A program made the translations under genes and the position numbers. A stretch of 64,000 nt of DNA from Atherinomorus stipes (Eukaryota; Chordata; Actinopteri; Atheriniformes; Atherinidae). The stretch covers positions 53,967-117,966 of the forward strand of contig JALJCO010003522.1 in assembly GCA_023101725.1 (NCBI GenBank). The letters are read 5' to 3'. The notes under the pieces were generated by a model. It was not told the origin of the DNA. It ran no database searches and saw nothing but the letters and a program-made list of their open reading frames with translations. The stretch's first letter is position 1. Each line of letters begins with the position of its first letter. Of this stretch, positions 11,325 through 21,639 are shown one piece after another.

Positions 11325-11814
11325 CAGGGGCGCAACTACATACCGGCTGAGGGGTATGCAGACACGTCATTGTGCGCCTCCCCCGCCAGTGAACAACAAT
11401 TTAAACTAAATAACTGTTTACAATTCAGCATTTATTTAGCAACAAAATAGTAAATTAGACCAACCTGCTGCCTTCCCCTGTTTTCTTATCACTCTTCTCC
11501 CCTTCTTTCTCTCCTTCTCCATCCTCACACCTAAATGACAGGAACTTTGTTAAATGGAGCAGTCTTTCAGCTTCACATTAAGACAGTTGTGAAGTTAGCC
11601 TGTGAGGACCGTATCAGCAACATTCTGGACTAAACTGCCGCCATCTGAAGGACTTTAGGGAGACATGCAAGGACAGAGTTTCAGTAGTCTAGTCTACTAA
11701 AGATAAATGCAGAATTCCTGGTGAGACACCTTTGATCCTAAATGTGTTCTAGAAGTGATAAAAGTAATGTAATTAATCAGGATTAATTTTTTGACAGCCT
11801 TAATATATATACGG

Positions 11815-13612
11815 GGGAACGTGTTGGGGGCTTGGAGCTCACGGCTCCTTCCCCGGCCCGAGCTACCACTCAGGAGGCACGAGGGCATGGGCAAGAGAGA
11901 GGTGGGTATGTAAGAATAATGAATGAGAGTGTGAAAGAGGAAATGTGGGAGGGAGGAACTTGGGCTGGAAGAGGGAGGAGATGTGGGTAAGTGGTTGGAG
12001 GAAAGGGGGGATGGAGGAAGGAGTGGCATGCTCGTGAGTGTCTAGTAGGGATGGTCATGAGGGGCTGAAGGAAGGAAGGGCGGGAGTGTGATAGGTCAGA
12101 GGGATGGGCGGGGCTGGACATGTAAGGGGGGACTGTATGGGGTATTGGGGGTATAGGGAGGTGGGGGCGTATGTGTGGGGGGGGTGGGGGAGGGGTCGGT
12201 GCAGTTATGTGGGGGGAGTGCATGTGTGTGTTAGAGGGTATGAGGAGGTGGGGGTAGGTGTGGACGGTAGAGGGAGGAGAGTGTTGGGGGTGGAGAGAGG
12301 AGTGAGTGTGGGTATGTAAGGTCGGAGAGCGGGTGGGTGGGTGTATGTGTGTGTGGGGGGGGTACACGGAGGTGTTGGGTAGGGCTGGGCGGTGTGGGCA
12401 GAGGTTCGTATCTCGGTATTCGTGCCGGGCATCTTGGTGTCGGTGTGGTGCGGTGTGGCTGCGGGTTGGTTGGGGGCCGGGCGCTTTGGTGGGGGGTGCG
12501 GTTTTGTTTGTGGCTTCCGGGGCTTTTTATGTGGGGCGGGCGCCGGGGGGATCTGTATCTTGTGTGTGGTTGCTCTTGCGGTATTGATGTCTTGGGTGCC
12601 CGTGTCTCGATGTGGAGGCGGTGACGGTATATCTTTCAGCCCTAGTGTTGGGGTAGGTGTGTGGGGAGTGTGTGTGTGAGCGTGGTGGCGGGGTAGGGGG
12701 TGGTAGAGGTGGTGGCGCCCTGGTGTCAGGTGTGTGGGGCAGGGACGTTGGGGTGGGGGCTGGCCTGCCCTGGGGGGCGTCGTCTGGGGGGTCCGGTCCT
12801 CCTGGGTTTCGGTTGGGCCGCCCGGGTCCGGGGGGGGGGGGGGGGGCTGCTCCTGGGCACTTGGGCCCTGGGCCCGGCGCTGTCTCCGCTCCGGGGGACG
12901 CCCGGCGCCCGGTGGGGTCGGCAGCTGCTGGTCTTGGTCCGCTGGGGCCTGGGCCCCCAGACTGCAGGGGGCTCCGGCTGGGGCCGCCTTTTGCCGCCCT
13001 TCGGGGGGATGCATGTCCGCTCTTTGGGGGGGGGGGGGTAGCTGGGATCTGGGCCTCTGGGTGGCTGTTGGGGGCCTGGGTCGTGAGCCTTGCGGGCTTC
13101 CTCCTCCTTGCAGAGACGAGGCTGCATCTGCATGACTGTATCACCACGGAGCACCCTTTATTATGCATGTTGACACTGTGACACTGCTTCCCATTGCGAT
13201 GACTAGGTTGTACCTCTTCTCTACTTCCCATTGCGATGACTAGGTTGTACCTCTTCTCTACTTCCCATTGCGCTGACTAGGTTGTACCTCTTCTCTGCGT
13301 AGTTCTGCGTGTGTTTGTGTGTGTTTGTATGATCTGAGGATATTTAAGCCACCTGCAGGTCCTCCTGTAGGGGATTACTTGTTTTGTTTTCCAACAGAGA
13401 CCTTGGTTGTTTAGGGATCGCGGTACAGATGTACCAGTGAACTGTGTAAGTGGATTCATGTTTTCTCTCCTCTCTCTCTTCCTCTTCCTTACTCCTTTCT
13501 CTCTGTTTCACTTTCTATCATTACCTCTGTTAACTTTCATTTCTCCCTTGTCAGGCCCAGCAGTATGAAATAGAATGGTGTAATAGACAAATGTTTAAAT
13601 AAAGAAATAAAA
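11815..13612 (+). other. GT-rich 1.8-kb block inside the hAT element, probable LINE 3' UTR
   Basis: This segment is strongly G-rich on the plus strand (long GGGG and GTGTG runs, a G run at 12829-12846), unlike the AT-rich hAT DNA around it. It ends with pyrimidine-rich sequence, CAGGCCCAGCAGTATGAAA, and A-rich AATAAA-like motifs (13598-13612). This looks like a retroelement 3' end, possibly the 3' UTR of a Tx1-like LINE, inserted in plus orientation. No coding frame is credible: long frames on both strands (12205-13231) come from base bias. I could not define a target duplication. Confidence 0.5.
13187..13297. repeat. 37-bp tandem repeat, three copies
   Basis: Units start at 13187, 13224 and 13261, each opening CTTCCCATTGCG and containing GACTAGGTTGTACCTC. 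It lies near the right end of the GT-rich block. Confidence 0.9.
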
Positions 13613-13738
13613 TGAATAAACATGATATCAAGTGGAGCCTTATGTTCATAAAGCTCCGCTTGGTAAAGCAAAACTGTTCAACAGAAAAAAGCAATCAGAT
13701 TTCCATTCTGCTTGCTTCGATGCTGGACAGGACAAGTT

Positions 13739-13739
13739 A

Positions 13740-13773
<34 letters not shown>

Positions 13774-13840
13774 TATACGGCCCATATATATATATATATA
13801 ATATATATATATACAGTATATATATATATATATATACACA
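13739..13840. repeat. Poly-A and (AT)n microsatellite
   Basis: An A run at 13739-13757 is followed by three AT tracts separated by CGGCCC and CAGT. Confidence 0.95.
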
Positions 13841-14656
13841 GGTTTACCACATACCAATGAAACGTGGAACTTGTACAGTTTCAAAACTCGTAGTTAAATC
13901 ACATAAAAATATATGAAATTTTATTTTAATTCTACAGGATGTAAGTTATTGGACACTACATCTACAGGTAATTAGATTGATCTAATACATCACAACCACT
14001 CTGCAGTGTTAGGCTATACCAGAAGTAGGGGGACAATTTTGATTCATAAAAAAAGAACACTCTGCATCAGCATACATAAATGATATTCAAAGTTTACTCA
14101 ACGTTGCCTTTTAATTTAAAAAAAAAAAATATTTAAAACCTCCTGCTTGTCATTAGAAAATTCAGTTACAAAACAAAATAATATTTCTCTATAGACTTCT
14201 CAGAGGTTATTCAACATGCTTTATTGTGCCTAAAATAATATCTTTAACTACTATCAATGGTTCAAGAATAAGAGTAAAATATAATTCCACATTCCTATCT
14301 AAATAAAGAATGTGGAATGAAATAATTATTAAAATTATGCCATTTCTTTATCAGAAAATAAATCTACTACAGAACTAATGACAGCTCCTGTAATTCATCT
14401 CACTCCCAAGTTCCACATTTGACCTATTTTATGATTCATCATCTAGTTATTTGATACTTGTCTGAGAAATAATAATAATAATAAAAAATAACCACAAACA
14501 ACTTTGTTTATGCTTTTTTTTGGGGGGGGGGTATGTTATATTGTAAATAGCCCACTCATCAGCACACAGTTGCAAGAAGACAACAGTAACCTGCCGTTTT
14601 ACTTCTATTAGTTTATGCTAACCTATGTAGGCTGCAAGAAGCACAAACTACTTAAT

Positions 14657-14767
14657 TTACCTGCCGTCTTTGAGCCACTTGGAGAAGCTGGTTTTCATTG
14701 CGGCAACATCTTTCTCCTTCGCCCTCTTTCTCTTTCTATTCTGAGCCCCCGAAAGTTTTCTCTCCAT
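14657..14767 (-). pseudogene. First exon of a hAT/ZMYM-type transposase
   Basis: The start codon is at 14767. The exon encodes MERKLSGAQNRKRK, then RAKEKDVAAMKTSF and SKWLKDGR, followed by a consensus donor (GTAAAT) beginning at 14660. KLSGAQ followed by a basic run is the usual opening of a fish hAT-family protein that carries zinc-finger and C-terminal dimerisation domains. No later exon (DDE or hAT C-terminal domain) is visible before 13612, so only the leading exon survives. It lies 334 bp inside the element's right end. Confidence 0.7.
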
Positions 14768-15101
14768 CTTTAGCGCCACATGTGAACTCTCAACATTTAC
14801 TAGCTAGCCTCGCAGGAGTGCCCACTGGAGCACCTGGCAGAGGAGGAGGAGGAGGGGGGGGGGGCAACAAGTAACGTGCTGGACTGGAGCACCTCGCGGG
14901 AGGCGGCAGAGGTGAGGGGGGGGCGCTGATAAGTGACGTGCCTCTGTTATTGGTGAATAATAACGATCATAATATCACTTATTACCCAAAGAAGAATGTA
15001 GGCTATACTTGAAATAATTTGTTCCCTCATCGCTTTGGCGCCCCCTCAGCGCAGCGCCCCTATGCGCCGCATATGCTGTATACCCACTTTTTGCGCCACT
15101 G

Positions 15102-16185
15102 ATCACAACATTCTGCTACAGAGACTTGAACATGTTATTGGAATAAGAGGAACTGCATTAGACTGGTTCAAGTCATACTTATCTGATAGATTTCAGTTTG
15201 TTAATGTTAACAACAAGTCTTCATCACACACCAGAGTAGCTCATGGAGTTCCCCAGGGTTCTGTGCTCGGACCAATTCTCTTCACATTATATATGCTTCC
15301 TTTGGGTAATATCATCAGACAACATGGCATACATTTTCATTGTTATGCAGACGACACTCAGATATACTTATCTATGAAGCCTGATGAAACCAATCAGTTT
15401 GTTAGATTACAAAGATGTCTTAGTGACATAAAGACCTGGATGACCCTGAACTTTCTGCTTCTAAATTCAGACAAGACCGAGGTTATAGTCTTTGGACCCG
15501 AAAAACTCAGGACTAAATTATCTAGCTTCATAGTTGATCTGGATGCATTAATTTGGCTTCCAGCACCACAGTGAAGAATCTTGGAGTCATTTTTGACCAG
15601 GATTTGTCTTTCAACTCCCATATAAAACAGGTTTCTAGAACCGCCTTCTTTCACCTACGTAATATTGCTAAAAATAGGAACATCCTCTCTCAGGACGATG
15701 CAGAAAAACTAGTCCATGCTTTTGTTACTTCCAGATTGGATTACTGTAATTCCTTATTATTGGGCTGCCCCAAATATGCCTTGAAAAGTCTCCAGCTGAT
15801 CCAGAATGCTGCAGCTAGGGTTCTGACTAGAACCAGCAGGAGAGATCATATTTCTCCAGTTCTAGCTTCTCTTCATTGGCTCCCTGTTAAATCCAGGATA
15901 GAATTTAAAATTCTTCTTCTCACATATAAAGGTCTCCATGACCAAGCTCCATTATATATTAGAGATCTCATAGTTCCAGATATTCCAAGCAGAGCACTTC
16001 ACTCTCAGACTGCAGGTCTGCTGGTAGTTCCAAGGGTCTCTAAGAGTAGAATGGGAGGCAGAGCGTTTGGCTATCAAGCCCCCCTATTATGGAATCAGTT
16101 ACCACTTCAGGTTCGGGAGGCAGACACCCTCTCTACCTTTAAGATCAGGCTTAAAACCTTCCTTTTTGATAAGTCTGATAGTTAG
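15102..16185 (+). pseudogene. L2 LINE ORF2, RT palm to C-terminus, one frameshift
   Basis: The protein resumes with HNILLQRLEHVIGIRG exactly where the left half stopped. It continues through VPQGSVLGPILFTLYM and CYADDTQIYLSMKP (catalytic aspartates). A frameshift at about 15540-15580 moves to a second frame with VKNLGVIFDQDLSFNSH, HAFVTSRLDYCNSLL, LIQNAAARVLTRTSRRDH and ASLHWLPVKSRIEFK, ending LKTFLFDKSDS at 16185. This is the whole usual C-terminal region of an L2 ORF2. Apart from the frameshift and the 3.8-kb insertion it is well preserved, so the LINE is not very old. Confidence 0.9.
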
Positions 16186-16693
16186 GGATGGCTAGCCTTC
16201 CCTTAGTTAAGCTGCTATAGGTTTAGACTGCTGCGGGACATCCATGGTGCACTGGGCTCTTCCTCTCCCATCATCTCTGTCTCTTCATGTAGAAACCTGT
16301 GACAGTATTGCATCATTAACTGTGTTCTCCTCTCTCAGCAGATCTGGCTGGATAACGTTGCAGTGTTTGTTGGTCTCCCTTTCTGTCTTCTCCCCCCCAG
16401 CCGGTCGAGGCAGATGGCCGCCCTACCTGAGCCGGGTTCTGCCGGAGGTTTTTCCTCCCTGTTAAAAGGGTGTTTTCCTTCCCACTGTCGCCACCCCTTC
16501 GTGCTTGCTCAGGATGGGGGATTGGACCGGGTCAAGTCAAGATTCCATCCAATCTGTTGGTTTCCTTAACTAGGCTGTTATGAATCTGACCTGAACTTCT
16601 GTCTGTTTAAGCGCCCTGAGGTGACACTGTCATGAATGGACGCTATACAAATAAAGTTGAATTGAATTGAATTGAATTGAATTGAATTGAATC

Positions 16694-19028
16694 CAGAACC
16701 TTTCATCTCAGTCAGCATCAGAACCTTTAATCTCAGTCAGCATCCAGAACCTTTCATCTCAGTCAGCATCAGAACCTTTAATCTCAGTCAGCATCCAGAA
16801 CCTTTAATCTCAGTCAGCATCATGAACCTTTAATCTCAGTCAGCATCCAGAACCTTTAATCTCAGTCAGCACCAGAACCTTTAATCCCAGTCAGCATCAG
16901 AACCTTTAATCCCAGTCAGCATCAGAACCTTTAATCTCAGTCAGCATCAGAACCTTTAATCCCAGTCAGCATCAGAACCTTTAGTCCCAGTCAGCATTAG
17001 AACCTTTTATCCCAGTCAGCATCCAGAACCTTTAATCTCAGTCAGCATCCAGAACCTTTAATCTCAGTCAGCACCAGAACCTTTAATCCCAGTCAGCATC
17101 AGAACCTTTAATCCCAGTCAGCATCAGAACCTTTAATCTCAGTCAGCATCAGAACCTTTAATCCCAGTCAGCATCAGAACCTTAAATCTCAGTCAGCATC
17201 AGAACCTTTAATCCCAGTCAGCATCAGAACCTTTAATTCCAGTCAGCATCAGAACCTTTAATCCCAGTCAGCATCAAAACCTTTAATCCCAGTCAGTATC
17301 AGAACCTTTAATCTCAGTCAGCATCAGAACCTTTAATCTCAGTCAGCATCAGAACCTTTAATCCCAGTCAGCATTAGAACCTTTAATCCCAGTCAGCATC
17401 AGAACCTTTAATCTCAGTCAGCATCAGAACCTTTAATCTCAGTCAGCATCAGAACCTTTAATCCCAGTTAGCATCCAGAGCCTTTCATCCCAGTCAGCAT
17501 CAGAACCTTTAATGTCAGTCAGCATCAGAACCTTTAATCCCAGTCAGCATTAGAACCTTTAATCCCAGTCAGCATCCAGAACCTTTAATCTCAGTCAGCA
17601 TCCAAAACCTTTCATCCCAGTCAGCATCAGAACCTTTAATCCCAGTCAGCATCAGAACCTTAAATTCCAGTCAGCATCAGAACCTTTAATCTCAGTCAGC
17701 ATCAGAACCTTTAATCTCAGTCAGCACCAGAACCTTTAATCCCAGTCAGCATCAGAACCTTTAATCTCAGTCAGCATCAGAACCTTTAATCTCAGTCAGC
17801 ACCAGAACCTTTAATCCCAGTCAGCATCAGAACCTTTAATCCCAGTCAGCATCAGAACCTTTAATCTCAGTCAGCATCAGAACCTTTAATCCCAGTCAGC
17901 ACCAGAACCTTTAATCCCAGTCAGCATCAGAACCTTTAATCTCAGTCAGCATCAGAACCTTCAGTCCCAGTCAGCATTAGAACCTTTTATCCCAGTCAGC
18001 ATCCAGAACCTTTAATCTCAGTCAGCATCAGAACCTTTAATCCCAGTCAGCATCAGAACCTTTAATCTCAGTCAGCATCAGAACCTTTAGTCCCAGTCAG
18101 CATTAGAACCTTTAATCCCAGTCAGCATCAGAACCTTTAATTCCAGTCAGCATCAGAACCTTTAATCCCAGTCAGCATCAGAACCTTTAATTCCAGTCAG
18201 TATCAGAACCTTTAATCCCAGTCAGCATCAGAACCTTTAATCCCAGTCAGCATCAGAACCTTTAATTCCAGTCAGTATCAGAACCTTTAATCTCAGTCAG
18301 CATCAGAACCTTTAATCCCAGTCAGCATCAAAACCTTTAATCTCAGTCAGCATCAGAACCTTTAGTCCCAGTCAGCATCAGAACCTTTAGTCCCAGTCAG
18401 CATCAGAACCTTTAATCTCAGTCAGCATCAGAACCTTTAATCTCAGTCAGCATCAGAACCTTTAATCCCAGTCAGCATCAGAACCTTTAGTCCCAGTCAG
18501 CATCAGAACCTTTAATCTCAGTCAGCATCAGAACCTTTAATCCCAGTCAGCATCAGAACCTTTAGTCCCAGTCAGCATCAGAACCTTTTATCCCAGTCAG
18601 CATCAGAACCTTTAGTCCCAGTCAGCATCAGAACCTTTAATCCCAGTCAGCATCAGAACCTTTAGTCCCAGTCAGCATCAGAACCTTTAATCTCAGTCAG
18701 CATCAGAACCTTTAATCCCAGTCAGCATCAGAACCTTTAATCCCAGTCAGCATCAGAACCTTTAATCTCAGTCAGCATCAGAACCTTTAATCTCAGTCAG
18801 CATCAGAACCTTTAATCTCAGTCAGCATCAGAACCTTTAATCCCAGTCAGCATCAGAACTTTTAATCCCAGTCAGCATGTAGAACCTTTAGTCCCAGTCA
18901 GCATCAGAACCTTTAATCTCAGTCAGCATCAGAACCTTTAATCTCAGTCAGCATCAGAACCTTTAATCTCAGTCAGCATCAGAACCTTTAATCCCAGTCA
19001 GCTTCTAGAACCTTTAATCCCAGTCAAC
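16694..19028. repeat. 25-bp minisatellite, right part (about 90 units)
   Basis: This is the same unit as at 10421-10648 (CAGTCAGCATCAGAACC plus TTTAATCC or TTTAATCTC). Some units have one extra base (CAGCATCCAGAACC). Variation between CCC and CTC before CAGTC is the main polymorphism. It runs without interruption for about 2.3 kb and decays at 19010-19030. Confidence 0.95.
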
Positions 19029-20583
19029 ATGTTTCCTCATTTCCAGTTATTTCTGCTACCATTTACCTTCTGTCCTCACAAACCAGCTCCTCCTCAGCTG
19101 CAGCAGAAAGCTCGTCTTTCTTCATTCCAGCCATAGAGGATCATTATTTTCTTCCTTTCAGACACACACAGAACTTTCTGCTCACTTGTTGATGTTTGGC
19201 TGCTCCTGATTGGACGTCACCGTCAATTTCAGCTCTCTGATTGGTGGAAAGGTGGACAGGGACTGTCTTCATCTTCATGTCCAGGTCTAAATAGAGGTCT
19301 CTTAGCAACATAGTAGTGATGATGATGTTTTTCTGATGAAGATGGGATAAATAATGGTGTTATCATGGATCATTGTGGATTTACCAGATAGAGTCTCTGA
19401 ATACACATTTAGTGGCTGGATTGTAAACCATCTGGATGGGATAGAAATTCTGGAAAACCTCTGTAGATCACCTGAAGGATAAACTATCCTTCACAGAGTT
19501 ACACACTACCGTTCCTGAGGAACTGGTGATGCTACAAGAACTAGTGTTCAGAGGCACCATAGATCTATGGATTCAACTCAGAGAAAAACACCCGTGGAAA
19601 ACTGCAGATATGTGGGTCGGATTCTGAGACGGTTTATTTTTCTCTTATGAGCTGTTCCACATTTATCCTCCTGATTTTTGACCTGACTCGCTGCTTCACA
19701 GCTGAATCTCAGCAGCTGCCTTCAGCTGGGAGTTAATGTGGAGGAACAAACCGGTCGTCCCCGTCTCCTCGTCTGTGCCTCCGGCCTTTCATCCCGTTCG
19801 GCCCTCTGCAGAAGAATGGGGACCACAGTGTCTGGAACTGGCTGCCTCTAGCCTGCCAATCAATTTGTTTAACTCCCTAGGCGAGGGCAGTGATTGGTGG
19901 ACCCTGCACACACACTCCCTTCCTGCCAACAAAGCAGCCCATATGCCCTCCCAGCAGGGGCCGGCCCTGATGTGGGGCCCATGTATTTAGAGACCCAGTT
20001 ATAGGAATTTGGAGCTAATAGGATGAAAGGACTACCATCAGTGAATTGAATCTCTGAGCAAATCAAGTGGAATGTGCATTCAGGGTGTCAGTCATCATCC
20101 AGCCCTGAACCTCCACCACACTCTGCCCACAGGGGCCCAGCATGAAGGGCCTCTTTATCGCAGCAAAAACAGCTCCAGTGGAAACCTGCCGATGCCCATC
20201 TCACCTGTAGAAACCGCCGTGGAGGTCACAGATGCGTAGAGGAGAGGTCACGGGTTCAGGGAAGGTGTTGTTTGTGTTTATCTGCTACAGTCAAAGAGAA
20301 AGAAAGACAGAATCACTGTAATTGCCTTCCATTTGGTGGTGTTCCAGCATGTAAACCATCAGCATTGTCAGTGTGAGAGCCTGTAGGAGCTCTGGATGGG
20401 GGGGCCAGTTTTCTACCAGTGAGGTATCAGACAAGCTGCGAGTCAAATGTTTATATACGCCAACGTATCACCTGCCCTCGGGCCCATGCAGCTCAAGATG
20501 GGGAACTGAATCCAAGTCAAGATTTGATGCAACCCTTCAGGCAGTTTTCAGACCTCTTACACTTTTTTTTTTTTTTCAAAAGA
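19029..20583. other. Unique-looking intergenic sequence, no gene supported
   Basis: The frame at 19736-19990 has no motif and no splice context I can defend. CG content is moderate around 19740-19990. There is a T run at 20562-20576. Nothing further was seen. Confidence 0.4.
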
Positions 20584-20596
20584 ACTAGTGACAATC

Positions 20597-20721
20597 GGCC
20601 CTGTGACAGACTGGCGACCTGTCCAGGGTGTACCCTGCCTCTCGCCTGGTAATAGCTGGGATAGACTCCAGCAACCCCCGCGACCCTGAAGTGGATAAGC
20701 GGTACAGAAAATGACTGACTG
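20597..20721 (+). mobile_element. Dispersed retroposon fragment with 13-bp target duplication
   Basis: This is the reverse-orientation copy of the repeat at 9104-9391, 5'-truncated to 125 bp. It ends in GTGGATAAGCGGTACAG and a tail of about three GACT units. ACTAGTGACAATC flanks it perfectly on both sides (20584-20596 and 20722-20734). The target duplication and short-repeat tail show LINE-type insertion. Confidence 0.88.
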
Positions 20722-20836
20722 ACTAGTGACAATCTAGTGAAATATTTCTGGTATTGGACACATTTCGAAACAGATGTGAAAGAACGTATGCTTCTACGAG
20801 CAGCAAGGGCCGACGCAGGCCCCTCCCCCGTCTCAG

Positions 20837-21622
20837 TAGGGTTGGGCATCGTTGGAATTTTAATGATTCTGGTTCCGATTAGATTCCCTTCTTTCAATTC
20901 CGGTTCCTATCGATTCTCGATTCCGATTCTTTTAAGGGTTAAGGGTCAAAAAAGTTTACTTTTTCTTTTTTTGTAGGCAACTAAATCAAATAACAGTCAA
21001 GGACATTAATATAGTAAACTCCAGCTCTATTTATGTTCTTACCAAAGTAATTTAATTGCATTTCAACTAAGGAAAAAAAGTAGAAAAAGAAACAAAAATT
21101 ATCCCAGGCCAAACTTGAATAGACCTCACCAGTTCACCATTTTAAAAATTTTAACTGGTAAACTGGCTGTTATTATAATTGGCAGCTATGAGTTTTTCAT
21201 TTTGGTTTATGGAGCAGAGGTAAACATCTCCTGCTGTGTCCGACGCTTCCTGCAGCCTCTTGTAGTGTGTGCTGTGCAAAGAGGGAGGGGCCACGGCAGC
21301 GCGCAATAAAAGAAACATTTTTTCAAGTTGGGCTCAAAAGTCTCCAGTAACACCAGAAAGTGTCTCTAGACTTGCTGCTCGCGGTTTTATTACAAGAAAG
21401 TTAACAGAGCAACGAAGACAGAGTTGTGCCGTGTGCATCAGCGTAAGTGGCTGTACCAGAAACTCGGTCCTCACAAACGTTCCGTTTCTGGCGAATTCTG
21501 TGGTGTTTGGTGGACTGGGCATCGACAATAGGAATCAAAATTTTAAAAATTGAACGATTTTAGTAGAATCGGAGAGTTCGTCCCGGTTCCCATCGATGCC
21601 CCATTCTCGATGCCCAACCCTA
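20837..21622. mobile_element. hAT-like MITE abutting the large minisatellite
   Basis: Ends are inverted: TAGGGTTGGGCATCG on the left and CGATGCCCAACCCTA on the right, with further inverted similarity inside (GATTCTGGTTCCGATT against AATCGG...CGGTTCCCATCGATG). The flanks CGTCTCAG (20829-20836) and TGTCCCAG (21623-21630) match at 6 of 8 positions, an eroded 8-bp duplication. No transposase was seen in the 786 bp. Confidence 0.8.
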
Positions 21623-21639
21623 TGTCCCAGAGCACCTAT

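Larger units (their letters stand above)
11325..15101 (-). mobile_element. hAT-like DNA transposon with exact 8-bp target duplication
   Basis: The element is 3777 bp. Ends are CAGGGGCGCAAC on the left and the complement of CAGTGGCGCAAA on the right. ATCACAAC is duplicated at 11317-11324 and 15102-15109, as expected for hAT. Removing it rejoins the L2 reading frame at DHN. A short exon on the minus strand (14767-14661) begins MERKLSGAQNRKRK, the start of a widespread hAT/ZMYM-type protein, so the 5' side is at the right. Most of the transposase is absent. The middle (about 11815-13612) is an unrelated GT-rich block, and the remainder includes microsatellites at 13739-13840. Confidence 0.9.
10649..16693 (+). 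mobile_element. L2/Maui-like LINE inserted in the minisatellite, itself split by a hAT element
   Basis: A 5'-truncated LINE of the L2 clade. Coding starts about 10700 (RT, 10707-11324), is interrupted by a 3.8-kb hAT element (11325-15101), continues at 15102 through the RT palm (YADDTQIYLS) and the C-terminal region, and ends in a 3' UTR and a (TTGAA)n tail at about 16660-16693. The 14 bp CAGAACCTTTCATC occurs on both sides (10635-10648 and 16694-16707). It may be the target duplication, or chance because it is part of the tandem unit. Without the hAT insert the LINE is about 2.3 kb. Confidence 0.9.

Noticed and set aside
12205..13231. Long Pro/Thr/His or Gly/Val/Trp-rich frames on both strands
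   Set aside because: They follow the GT bias of the block and overlap in many frames; no protein motif.
16694..19028. CRISPR-like array of about 25-bp repeats
   Set aside because: Repeats are directly contiguous, with no unique spacers and no cas genes; eukaryotic context. It is a minisatellite.
19736..19990. 84-codon frame in unique sequence
   Set aside because: No motif, no splice or promoter support, overlapping frame on the other strand.
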